Under the pieces are notes generated by a model, which made no database searches, had not been told where the DNA came from, and saw only the letters and a list, made by a program, of their open reading frames with translations. A DNA stretch of 64,000 nucleotides, taken from Thiodiazotropha sp050305635 (GTDB taxonomy: Bacteria > Pseudomonadota > Gammaproteobacteria > Chromatiales > Chromatiaceae). Positions 18,801-26,226 of this stretch are shown here, piece by piece. A program made the translations under genes and the position numbers. Position 1 is the first letter of the stretch; every line of letters begins with the position of its first letter. The stretch lies in contig JBNLFS010000034.1 of assembly GCA_050305635.1 (NCBI GenBank), forward strand, positions 48,563 through 112,562, read 5' to 3'.

Positions 18801-20480
18801 GGTTCCACAACAAGACAATACGGCGGCAGTGGACTCGGCCTGAATATCAGTCAGCAACTGGTGCATCTGATGGGTGGTCATCTCGAGGTCGAGAGCACCC
18901 CGGGTCGGGGCAGCCGGTTTTCATTCGTCCTGCCCTTTCATCTGCCCAACGAGCTTGAAGTGCGTTCCTGGCTGCCCGCACCCGGACTGCGGGGATTACG
19001 CGCCCTGGTGGTGGATGACAATGCCATGGCTTCGCAGATTCTCAGTGAGATGCTGGAGTCCTTCACCTTTGATGTGACCTCGGCGAGCCGTGCCGAGCAG
19101 GCACTGGGCCTCGTGGAGGCGGCCGATAAACAGCAGAAACCCTTCCAGCTGGTATTGATGGACTGGCGACTGCCCGGCCTGGACGGTGTCGAGGCGGGAC
19201 GCATGATCAAATCGGAGCTGGGTCTGTCCCACATGCCGGTGGTCATACTGGTGACCGCCTTCGGTCGCGAAGAGGTCATGCAGTCGGCCCAGGAGGCGGG
19301 AATGGATGGCTTCCTCATCAAACCGGTCAATCCCTCGGTGTTGTTCGACGCGATCATGCAGGCGTTAAACCAGGAGCTTACCGAGGAATCCCGACAACGC
19401 TCGGTAGGTTTGGAACTGCAACCCCTGCAGGGACGGGTGCTGCTGGTGGAGGACAACCCGATCAACCAGCAGGTGGCCCAGGAGATCCTGCAGCTGATGG
19501 GCTTGGAGATCACAACCGCAGGTGACGGTTACCAGGCTTTGGAGATGCTTCGTGAGCACGTTTTCGATCTGGTGCTGATGGATATTCAGATGCCCGGCAT
19601 GGACGGATATGAGACGGTCGGGCGCATCCGCGCCCAGGAGCGGTTCAGGAACCTACCGGTCATTGCAATGACCGCCCATGCCATGAGTGGCGATCGTGAA
19701 AAGTGTCTCGAAGCCGGAATGAACGACCATATCGCGAAACCCATCGAGCCCAAGCGGTTGCATGCCACCCTGCAATACTGGTTGCCGGCAAGCCGGAAAC
19801 CGTCGCTTCCGGTCAGCGCATCCAAGGCGCCGGACCCGGACCCGGGTGGACAGCCGAACTTTCCGGACCGTTTGCCGGGCATCGATCTCGCCTGGGGGCT
19901 GGAGCGTATCGGCGGCAACCGTAGACTGTTTGCCAAACTACTGGCGGATTTTCTGAGTCATCATCGCGATGCCTTGCAACACTTGCGGACTCAGATACAG
20001 GGGCATCAACGGGATGACGCACGACGCGAATTGCATACCCTGCAAGGGGTCTCGGGTAATCTGGGCGGACTCGAGCTGCAGCAGGCGGCCCGACAACTGG
20101 AGAGCCAGTTGCTTGAAGGAGAGGAGGGCTTGCTGGAGGGGCAGGACTTTGAGACCTTTGTGAACAAATTCGAAACCTTCATCAGTTCACTGGCAAAGCT
20201 GGAGGACGAAGGTGTGATTGTGGGGCAGACGGATCCCGTGGTGGCGCCGGTGATGGATGCGGGGGACATACAGCCATTACTCGAACACCTGGGCGAGTCG
20301 CTGGAAGAGGGTGATCCTGAAGCCCGTAAACTTCTGTCCATGATCGAGCCGAAATTGCTGGACGAGACAACTCGGGGCATCTTCAGACATATGGTCGATC
20401 TGATCAATGGCTATGATTTCGATGATGCCCTGACGATGTTGGATCACCTGAAAGAGACTTTAAAGGAAAGACCGGAATGA
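15825..20480 (+). CDS. Hybrid sensor histidine kinase with three periplasmic SBP_bac_3 domains (BvgS/EvgS type)
   Basis: 1551 residues, GTG start. Order: signal segment (1-25), three solute-binding-protein family 3 domains (about 45-265, 280-510 and 525-750), one membrane span (about 766-790), HisKA with NMSHEIRTPMN (His near 822), HATPase with NAIKF (about 938) and DTGIGIP (about 970), receiver 1 with LMDWRLPG (Asp near 1110), receiver 2 with LMDIQMPG (about 1249), and an Hpt domain with ELHTLQGVSGNLG (His near 1403). It senses small periplasmic ligands or redox state and passes phosphate through a His-Asp-His relay. BvgS has two Venus-flytrap domains; three is less usual. Its stop overlaps the HD-GYP regulator start by 4 nt, marking that protein as the likely partner. 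Confidence 0.95.
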   Translation: MFRQLIRLTVLILICALSGRLSAGTAETGNGLEPTDTTRTDPDGTLVIAGSWNLPPFSQLDSAGRPTGIGVDIWELWAQRTGHKIRFRLSNLLDSLEDLKQGRADFHMGLYASSQRSEWLAFSKPYLSVPATLYFRPSGDRPTRLADLDGKRIGILGPPPKTLFTQQLPQAEALVYENIPRMIEAMDQHAIEGFIADRPSTEIILLRQGRRGDFVPLSRDLYQAELRVGVKKTNPDLLAVIEQGLDRLTRDELEAILGRWLGAGVDYGQFLPRYDSVGLTHKEKAWVKQHPVLRIAVDPIFAPYEFIDDQHNHQGISADFLSLLGHRLGLEFRLIPTTDWDQSVQLGYDKQVDLLPMINRTKEREQHLIFTDAYFLSRRVIITRGLRSDLNSEAELAGKRLALPAGYSINDVIAREHPDVTIVEVPDIPAALLKVSEGTADATILSIGVAGYWIERNEISNLRITSNYGQPSVLAMAVRNDWPELAAILQKGLDSINDEERQQIRHRWITLSPGDIPSTNNHKVSLDLSVKEWSWLSKHSSIRLGIDPNWEPIEYVDLEGEYRGISSRFMKRLSEIIGIGLSLEPNLTWQQVMQKAEAGEVDVLPAITPSPERMLYLNFTEPYLQSPIMIFNRKNAPLLTGLPELKGQRVAVVKNYVVEENLKRDRPDLDLFAFTTAEQALRALAAGKVDAYVGNLTIGSFLIDSLGLSNLKVAAPTPYNSTLSIGVRKDSPELLSILEKALASIGEDERRAMRQESLAIRYEVEVNYTLLWQVIGGASVLLFLSFLWLAQTRRQKQALAAAKAEADQANQFKSYFLANMSHEIRTPMNAIVGFGHLALQTELSLRQRHYIEKIQVSANALLNVINDVLDFSKIEAGKLDIEQVSFSLGEVLDNLVSINAIRAEEKGLELLLQQDLQVPDKLIGDPLRLGQVLVNLVSNAIKFTEKGEVTILVSEVDREDEQVRLKFSIEDTGIGIPRDQVERLFDAFTQLDGSTTRQYGGSGLGLNISQQLVHLMGGHLEVESTPGRGSRFSFVLPFHLPNELEVRSWLPAPGLRGLRALVVDDNAMASQILSEMLESFTFDVTSASRAEQALGLVEAADKQQKPFQLVLMDWRLPGLDGVEAGRMIKSELGLSHMPVVILVTAFGREEVMQSAQEAGMDGFLIKPVNPSVLFDAIMQALNQELTEESRQRSVGLELQPLQGRVLLVEDNPINQQVAQEILQLMGLEITTAGDGYQALEMLREHVFDLVLMDIQMPGMDGYETVGRIRAQERFRNLPVIAMTAHAMSGDREKCLEAGMNDHIAKPIEPKRLHATLQYWLPASRKPSLPVSASKAPDPDPGGQPNFPDRLPGIDLAWGLERIGGNRRLFAKLLADFLSHHRDALQHLRTQIQGHQRDDARRELHTLQGVSGNLGGLELQQAARQLESQLLEGEEGLLEGQDFETFVNKFETFISSLAKLEDEGVIVGQTDPVVAPVMDAGDIQPLLEHLGESLEEGDPEARKLLSMIEPKLLDETTRGIFRHMVDLINGYDFDDALTMLDHLKETLKERPE

Positions 20481-21562
20481 CCCAGGAAAGACCCAAGATA
20501 CTGATCGTGGATGATGAGAAATTCTATCTCGACGTGTTGATGGAATTACTTCAGGATCAGTTCAAGATCGTCGTCGCCAAGGACGGAGAGCAGGCCTTGC
20601 GTCGTGCGGCGTCGGAGCCCCGTCCCGATCTGATACTGCTGGACATTCTGATGCCGGACATGGATGGCTATCAGGTCTGCGAGCGGCTCAAGGCCGATCC
20701 CAAGACCCGGGAGATTCCGGTGATCTTTCTCACCATCAAGAGTGAGGTGGCGGATGAACTCAGGGGATTCGAACTCGGCGCTGTGGACTACATCTCCAAA
20801 CCCATGAGTCCTCCGATCGTTCAGGCCCGGGTGAACACCCACATAGCGCTCAGTCAGGCCCGGGCTCAGTTGGCGAATCGAAACTCGGAACTCGAGACCA
20901 AGGTGCGTGAGCGCACGGATGAACTCAGCCGCACCAAGGATGTCGCGATCTATTGCATGGCATCCCTGGCGGAGACCCGGGATACGGAAACCGGCAAGCA
21001 CATTCTGCGTACCCAGAACTATATCCTGTGCCTCGCGCGAAAGCTCAAAGATCAGGGACTCTACTCGGACTATCTCGATGATCAAACCATCGAACTGCTC
21101 TACAAAACCTCGGCGCTCCACGACATCGGCAAGGTCGGGGTGCCGGACCGGATCCTGCTCAAGCCGGGCAAACTCGATTCCGAGGAGTGGGAGATCATGA
21201 AACAGCATGCGCGATATGGCCATGACGCCCTGTTGCGTGCCGAACAGGTTCTCGGCAGTACCGATTTTCTGGTCATGGCGCGGGAAATCGCCTACACCCA
21301 CCATGAGCACTGGGACGGCAGCGGCTATCCCCAGGGTCTCTTGGGGGATGCGATACCGATTTCCGGTCGCCTGATGGCGATCGCCGATGTCTACGATGCG
21401 CTGGTCAATCGACGGGTCTACAAGGAACCCTACAGCCACGAATACGCGGTAAAGACCATCCAGGAGGCGTCCGGCGTCCATTTCGATCCGTGCATGGTGG
21501 ATGCCTTCACCACCCTGGCGGATGATTTTCTGCACATCGCGGTGGAGTTGGCCGATAAATGA
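20477..21562 (+). CDS. Response regulator with HD-GYP c-di-GMP phosphodiesterase domain
   Basis: 361 residues. A receiver domain occupies about residues 5-125, with acidic DD near the start and the phospho-acceptor in LLDILMPDMDGYQ. A short coiled linker follows, then an HD-GYP domain (about 155-350) with ALHDIGKVGVPD (the HD pair), THHEHWDGSGYPQGL (the GYP loop) and IADVYDAL. Such RpfG-like proteins hydrolyse cyclic di-GMP through a metal centre under control of phosphorylation. The ATGA overlap with the upstream hybrid kinase gives coupled translation, so the pair likely converts a periplasmic signal into lower c-di-GMP. Confidence 0.95.
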   Translation: MTQERPKILIVDDEKFYLDVLMELLQDQFKIVVAKDGEQALRRAASEPRPDLILLDILMPDMDGYQVCERLKADPKTREIPVIFLTIKSEVADELRGFELGAVDYISKPMSPPIVQARVNTHIALSQARAQLANRNSELETKVRERTDELSRTKDVAIYCMASLAETRDTETGKHILRTQNYILCLARKLKDQGLYSDYLDDQTIELLYKTSALHDIGKVGVPDRILLKPGKLDSEEWEIMKQHARYGHDALLRAEQVLGSTDFLVMAREIAYTHHEHWDGSGYPQGLLGDAIPISGRLMAIADVYDALVNRRVYKEPYSHEYAVKTIQEASGVHFDPCMVDAFTTLADDFLHIAVELADK

Positions 21563-21667
21563 AGTTCTCCAGAAACCGTCCTGCGCGCATCGACCGGGAC
21601 AGATCCTCTGCGTGCTTGAAGACACTCCCGCATGGCTCCAAAAAAACCTGACGGGGTGTGCGGGGTT

Positions 21668-21696
21668 TTGACTTGACCGGTAGGGCGTATTAGACT
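21668..21696 (+). promoter_or_regulatory. Probable thrS promoter
   Basis: TTGACT (21668-21673) and TAGACT (21691-21696) are 17 bp apart. This would start a leader of about 195 nt before thrS. The gap 21563-21897 otherwise holds only a GTTAT...ATAAC inverted repeat and the terminator hairpin. Confidence 0.5.
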
Positions 21697-21822
21697 CCAT
21701 CATCCATTCGGACAGCCTGATAACCCATTGAATATGTGCGGTTATAAGGATCATAACAGTCCAATGCTTTATATGGTTTGCGCCGGTTGCCTTTCATAGT
21801 GACAGCCGCAACCTCTTGCCGA

Positions 21823-21850
21823 GCCGGCCCTTTTCGCCGGCTTTTTTGTT
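21823..21850 (+). terminator. Rho-independent terminator in thrS leader (possible attenuator)
   Basis: GCCGGC-CCTTTTC-GCCGGC is followed by TTTTTTGTT, ending about 48 nt before the thrS start. It may end the upstream kinase/HD-GYP transcript. Because a promoter-like sequence lies upstream within the same gap, it could instead attenuate thrS transcription. Confidence 0.8.
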
Positions 21851-21897
21851 TTCAAGTGGCCTCTCGTATGGGCCACCACTGATGAGGAAATGTAGTT

Positions 21898-23814
21898 ATG
21901 CCTGTTATCTCTCTTCCCGACGGTTCCCAACGAGCGTTCGACCAGGCGGTCACGGTGATGGATGTCGCCGGCGCTATCGGTCCCGGTCTGGCCAAGGCAG
22001 CCATGGCCGGTCTCGTAAACGGAAAAATGGTCGATACCTCCCACCTGATCGAGCGGGACTGCAATCTCTCGATCATCACCAGTCGTGATGATGAGGCCCT
22101 GCCTCTGATGCGTCACGACGCCGCGCATGTCATGGCGCAGGCCGTTCAGGAACTCTATCCCGGTACCCAGGTCACCATCGGTCCGGCCATCGAGGATGGT
22201 TTCTATTACGATTTTGCCCGCAGCGAACCCTTTACCCCCGATGATCTGGCAAGCATCGAGCAACGGATGCACGAGATCGTCAAACGGGATCTGCCGATTC
22301 AGCGCGAAGTGTGGGATCGGGACGAGGCGATGCAGACCTTCGATCGCATCGGTGAAAAATACAAGGTGGAGATCATTCGCGAATTCATCCCTGTCGGGGA
22401 AGAGGTGTCGGTGTATCGGCAGGGCGAGTGGTTCGACGTCTGCCGGGGGCCGCATCTGCCCAGCACCGGCATGCTCGGCAAGGGTTTCAAGCTCATGAAA
22501 GTGGCCGGAGCCTACTGGCGGGGTGATTCGAACAACGAGATGCTGCAGCGGATCTATGGCACGGCCTGGCGGGACAAGAAGGAGCTGAATGCCTACCTGC
22601 ATCGCCTGGAAGAGGCCGAGAAGCGGGATCATCGCAAGCTCGGTAAAGCCATGGATCTGTTCCATACCCAGGAGGAGGCCCCGGGCATGGCCTTCTGGCA
22701 CGACAAGGGCTGGCGCATCTATATCACCATCCAACAGTACATCCGTGACAAGCTCAAGGACCACGGTTACCAGGAGGTGCATACGCCTCAGGTCATCGAT
22801 CGCAGTCTGTGGGAGAAATCCGGGCACTGGGAGAAGTTTCGCGACGATATCTTCGTCACCGAGACCGATGATCGGGTCTATGCCATCAAGCCGATGAACT
22901 GCCCGGCGCACATTCAGATTTATAACCACGGCCTGAAGAGTTATCGGGATCTTCCGCTGCGTCTGGCGGAGTTCGGTTCCTGCCATCGCAACGAACCGTC
23001 CGGCACCCTTCACGGCCTGATGCGGGTGCGGAATTTCGTTCAGGATGATGCGCACATCTTCTGTACCGAGGATCAGATCCTCTCGGAGGTGCTGGCGTTC
23101 AACCAGCTTCTGTTCGAGGTCTACAAGGACTTCGGTTTCGACGAGGTGCTGATCAAGCTCTCCACCCGCCCGGAGAAGCGGGTGGGTTCCGACGAGGTGT
23201 GGGACAAGGCCGAGAAGGCCCTGGAAGATGCCCTCAACCAGCAGGGACTGGAGTGGGAACTGCAGCCGGGAGAGGGCGCTTTCTACGGTCCGAAGATCGA
23301 GTTCTCCCTCAAGGACTGTCTCGGCCGGGTCTGGCAGCTGGGCACCATCCAGCTCGATTTCTCCATGCCGGACCGTCTGGGAGCCTCCTATATCGCGGAA
23401 GATAACAGCAAACAGATCCCGGTCATGCTGCATCGGGCCATCCTGGGATCCCTGGAAAGGTTCATCGGAATCCTCATCGAACACTACGCCGGGGCGCTGC
23501 CGCTTTGGCTGGCGCCGGTGCAGGCGGTTTTGATGAATATCACCGATCGCCAGGCCGAATATCTGGGTCAATGTCTCAAATCCTTGCGGGGCAACGGATT
23601 TCGTGTGGAATCGGACTTGAGAAATGAGAAGATTGGCTTTAAAATCCGCGAGCACACGTTGATGCGCGTGCCTTACCTGCTGATTCTGGGCGACCGGGAG
23701 ATGGAGGAGGGTACCGTTGCAGTACGTACCCGCACGGGCGAGGATCTGGGCTCCATGCCGCTGGCAGACTTCATCGAGCGGATGCGGACGGAAGTACAGA
23801 AACGTGTAAATTGA
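21898..23814 (+). CDS. Threonyl-tRNA synthetase
   Basis: 638 residues, the normal length. It charges tRNA-Thr with threonine using ATP. The domains are TGS (1-61), the editing/SAD domain with RHDAAHVMAQAVQ and the CRGPHL motif, the class II catalytic core with motif 2 FGSCHRNEPSG and motif 3 GSLERFIGILIEHYAG, and the C-terminal anticodon-binding domain (about 540-638). GAGG upstream of the ATG fits a ribosome site. It heads the thrS-infC-rpmI-rplT-pheST-ihfA order common in gammaproteobacteria. Confidence 0.98.
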   Translation: MPVISLPDGSQRAFDQAVTVMDVAGAIGPGLAKAAMAGLVNGKMVDTSHLIERDCNLSIITSRDDEALPLMRHDAAHVMAQAVQELYPGTQVTIGPAIEDGFYYDFARSEPFTPDDLASIEQRMHEIVKRDLPIQREVWDRDEAMQTFDRIGEKYKVEIIREFIPVGEEVSVYRQGEWFDVCRGPHLPSTGMLGKGFKLMKVAGAYWRGDSNNEMLQRIYGTAWRDKKELNAYLHRLEEAEKRDHRKLGKAMDLFHTQEEAPGMAFWHDKGWRIYITIQQYIRDKLKDHGYQEVHTPQVIDRSLWEKSGHWEKFRDDIFVTETDDRVYAIKPMNCPAHIQIYNHGLKSYRDLPLRLAEFGSCHRNEPSGTLHGLMRVRNFVQDDAHIFCTEDQILSEVLAFNQLLFEVYKDFGFDEVLIKLSTRPEKRVGSDEVWDKAEKALEDALNQQGLEWELQPGEGAFYGPKIEFSLKDCLGRVWQLGTIQLDFSMPDRLGASYIAEDNSKQIPVMLHRAILGSLERFIGILIEHYAGALPLWLAPVQAVLMNITDRQAEYLGQCLKSLRGNGFRVESDLRNEKIGFKIREHTLMRVPYLLILGDREMEEGTVAVRTRTGEDLGSMPLADFIERMRTEVQKRVN

Positions 23815-23818
23815 GTGT

Positions 23819-23847
23819 AAAAGCACTGGTAAGCCCGGTGCTTTTTC
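23819..23847 (+). terminator. Terminator-like hairpin between thrS and infC
   Basis: AAAAGCACTGG/CCGGTGCTTTT with a short loop and TTTTTC after it. It probably reduces read-through from thrS so that infC relies partly on its own promoter, as in other bacteria where infC promoters lie within thrS. Confidence 0.65.
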
Positions 23848-23883
23848 TACTTTTGGGGTTTGAACTTTTTGGAGGAACCGGCT

Positions 23884-24402
23884 ATCGCTGCTGTTAAAAA
23901 GCACCGTCTAAACGATGAGATCACCGCTGGCAAGATCAGGCTCATCGGGGTCGATGGTGAACAAGTTGGGGTTGTTTCGATTGAGGAGGCCTTGCGGGCC
24001 GCTCAGGAAGCAGGTTTGGATCTTGTGGAGATCGTACCAAACGGGGAACCCCCGGTTTGTCGCGTAATGGATTACGGCAAGTTTCTGTTTGAATTAAAGA
24101 AAACGAAACAGGCCGCGAAAAAGAAGCAAAAGCAGGTTCATGTCAAAGAGATCAAGTTCCGTCCAGGGACGGGCGAAGGGGATTATCAGGTAAAACTGCG
24201 CAACCTGATACGTTTCCTAGAAGACGGGGACAAGACCAAGGTCACCATGCGGTTCCGCGGGCGCGAGCACGCTCACCGGGAACTGGGTTTGGAACTTCTG
24301 GAACGGGTGGAGAAGGATCTGGCCGACTTCGGGCAGATCGAACAGAAACCCATCATGGAAGGCCGCCAGATGGTGATGGTTCTGGGTCCCAAGAAAAAGT
24401 AA
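23884..24402 (+). CDS. Translation initiation factor IF-3 with non-canonical AUC start
   Basis: IF-3 binds the 30S subunit, blocks premature 50S joining and checks the start codon and initiator tRNA. The product (172 aa) has the N-domain with HRLNDEITAGKIRLIG, a lysine-rich linker (KKTKQAAKKKQKQ) and the C-domain ending in GRQMVMVLGPKKK. A frame with TTG at 23860 exists, but GGAGGAA at 23871-23877 is correctly spaced only for ATC at 23884, giving a protein that starts (M)AAVKKHRLND. Rare AUU/AUC starts in infC let IF-3 repress its own translation, a known feature of the gene. Confidence 0.93.
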   Translation: MAAVKKHRLNDEITAGKIRLIGVDGEQVGVVSIEEALRAAQEAGLDLVEIVPNGEPPVCRVMDYGKFLFELKKTKQAAKKKQKQVHVKEIKFRPGTGEGDYQVKLRNLIRFLEDGDKTKVTMRFRGREHAHRELGLELLERVEKDLADFGQIEQKPIMEGRQMVMVLGPKKK

Positions 24403-24446
24403 CCTTTTGCGCCGATACGGCGCTCAAATAGCGGAGTTTAACGACT

Positions 24447-24644
24447 ATGCCTAAGATTAAGACCAATCGGGGCGCGGCCAAGCGTTTCAAGCGCACCTCG
24501 TCCGGTTCCTTTAAATGTAACAGCTCTCATCGGCGTCACATCCTGACCAAGAAGAGCACCAAGCGGAAGCGTCAGCTGCGTTCGCCCAACACCATCGCGA
24601 AGGTCGATGTGGCTATGGCCCGTCGCATGATGCCCTACGCTTAA
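24447..24644 (+). CDS. 50S ribosomal protein L35
   Basis: 65 residues, very basic, starting MPKIKTNRGAAKRFK and containing HILTKKSTKRKRQLR, the standard L35 pattern. It lies 44 nt after infC and 23 nt before rplT. In E. coli L20 represses translation of rpmI-rplT from a structure in this region, and the same order here suggests similar control. Confidence 0.98.
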   Translation: MPKIKTNRGAAKRFKRTSSGSFKCNSSHRRHILTKKSTKRKRQLRSPNTIAKVDVAMARRMMPYA

Positions 24645-24667
24645 CCTAACCGGAACCGGAATCTAAC

Positions 24668-25027
24668 ATGTCTCGAGTCAAACGTGGTGTACAAGCACGC
24701 GCCCGTCACAAAAAGGTGCTTGAAGAAGCCAAGGGTTACTACGGTGCCCGCAGCAAGGTTTATCGTGTTGCCAAACAGGCGGTCATCAAGGCAGGCCAAT
24801 ACGCCTACCGTGACCGTCGCCAGAAAAAACGTCAGTTCCGCGCCCTGTGGATCGCCCGCATCAATGCCGGCGCCCGGGACAACGGTCTCTCCTACAGCCG
24901 CTTGATCAATGGTCTGCACCAGGCCAACATCGAAGTGGATCGGAAGATGCTGGCGGATCTGGCGGTCAACGACAAAGCCGCGTTCAGCGTGCTGGCAGAA
25001 CAGGCCAAGGCCGCTCTTTCCAGCTAA
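24668..25027 (+). CDS. 50S ribosomal protein L20
   Basis: 119 residues, starting MSRVKRGVQARARHKKVL with the long basic N-terminal helix and the conserved RDRRQKKRQFRALWI. It is essential for early 50S assembly and acts as the autoregulator of its operon in E. coli. A strong terminator follows before pheS. Confidence 0.98.
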   Translation: MSRVKRGVQARARHKKVLEEAKGYYGARSKVYRVAKQAVIKAGQYAYRDRRQKKRQFRALWIARINAGARDNGLSYSRLINGLHQANIEVDRKMLADLAVNDKAAFSVLAEQAKAALSS

Positions 25028-25071
25028 ACGGCTGTTGTCGCGCAGGGTCTGACCGGCGACACAGTGAGCAT

Positions 25072-25105
25072 AAAAGGGGGAAGGCCTGTGGCTTCCCCCT
25101 TTTTT
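25072..25105 (+). terminator. Strong Rho-independent terminator/attenuator before pheS
   Basis: 12-bp stem AAAAGGGGGAAG/CTTCCCCCTTTT, an 8-nt loop, then TT. It separates rplT from pheST by ending most transcripts. In E. coli pheST is attenuated by a Phe-rich leader peptide; I see no clear leader peptide here, so attenuation is only possible. Confidence 0.85.
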
Positions 25106-25176
25106 ATTATTGGTGAAACGCCATTGCGCCATGCCTGCAAGGGGATGGTCGAAAGCGATCTTGAGGTTTACTGCAG

Positions 25177-26205
25177 ATGGACGATTCCACACTGGACATT
25201 ACAGGCCTGGTTGAAACCGCGGAACAGGCCATCGGGGCGGCCACTGACCTCGCCAGGCTCGATGAGGTGCGGGTCGACTACCTGGGCAAAAGCGGTCAAC
25301 TGACCTCGCAGTTGAAGAAACTCGGCACTCTGCCCGCGGAGCAGCGTCCTCAGGCGGGGCAGGCCATCAATCAGGCCAAACAGCGTCTGCAGCAAGCCAT
25401 CGAGGCGCGACGCGAGGTACTCGAATCGGAGGCCCTGAGCAAACGCCTGGCCGATGAGCGTATCGACGTTACCTTGCCGGGGCGTGGGTTACGCCGGGGC
25501 GGTCTCCATCCGGTGACCCGGACCCTGAATCGGATCGAACGCCTGTTCGCCCATGCCGGTTTCGAGTCGGTGGAAGGTCCGGAGATCGAGGACGATTATC
25601 ACAACTTCGAAGCCCTCAATATCCCGGAAACCCATCCCGCCCGCGCCATGCACGATACCTTCTATTTCGATGCGCATCGGCTGCTGCGGACCCACACCTC
25701 GCCGGTGCAGATTCGCGCCATGGAGAAGAGTCAGCCGCCGTTGCGGATCATCGCCCCGGGGCGGGTCTATCGTTGCGATTCGGATCTGACCCACACCCCC
25801 ATGTTTCACCAGGTGGAGGGGTTTCTGGTCGACGAGGATGTCTCCTTCGCCGATCTCAAGGGCGTTCTGTACGACTTTCTTAGCCGGTTTTTCGAGCGCG
25901 AACTGAAGTTGCGATTCCGTCCCTCCTACTTTCCCTTTACCGAGCCCTCCGCCGAGGTGGATATCGAGTGCGTGATGTGCGGAGGGGAGGGCTGCCGGGT
26001 GTGCAGTCAGACCGGTTGGATCGAGGTGCTGGGCTGCGGAATGATTCACCCGGAGGTGTTTCGCCACGTGGGCATCGACAGTGAGCGCTTCACCGGTTAC
26101 GCCTTCGGCATGGGGGTCGAGCGGCTCACCATGCTGCGCTACGGGGTCAACGATCTGCGTCTGTTTTTCGAGAACGATCTGCGCTTTTTGAAGCAGTTCG
26201 CCTGA
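25177..26205 (+). CDS. Phenylalanyl-tRNA synthetase alpha subunit
   Basis: 342 residues. The N-terminal coiled coil (about 1-100) binds tRNA, and the class II core has motif 2 PGRVYRCDSDLTHTPMFHQ and motif 3 GYAFGMGVERLTMLRYG. With PheT it forms the (alpha-beta)2 enzyme that charges tRNA-Phe. GAGG upstream of the ATG; pheT follows after 21 bp. Confidence 0.98.
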   Translation: MDDSTLDITGLVETAEQAIGAATDLARLDEVRVDYLGKSGQLTSQLKKLGTLPAEQRPQAGQAINQAKQRLQQAIEARREVLESEALSKRLADERIDVTLPGRGLRRGGLHPVTRTLNRIERLFAHAGFESVEGPEIEDDYHNFEALNIPETHPARAMHDTFYFDAHRLLRTHTSPVQIRAMEKSQPPLRIIAPGRVYRCDSDLTHTPMFHQVEGFLVDEDVSFADLKGVLYDFLSRFFERELKLRFRPSYFPFTEPSAEVDIECVMCGGEGCRVCSQTGWIEVLGCGMIHPEVFRHVGIDSERFTGYAFGMGVERLTMLRYGVNDLRLFFENDLRFLKQFA

Positions 26206-26226
26206 AGGTTTAAAGGGTAGAGCATC

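Noticed and set aside
21769..23904. 711-codon minus-strand frame opposite thrS
   Set aside because: Antisense shadow of a well-conserved thrS; no family motifs or ribosome site.
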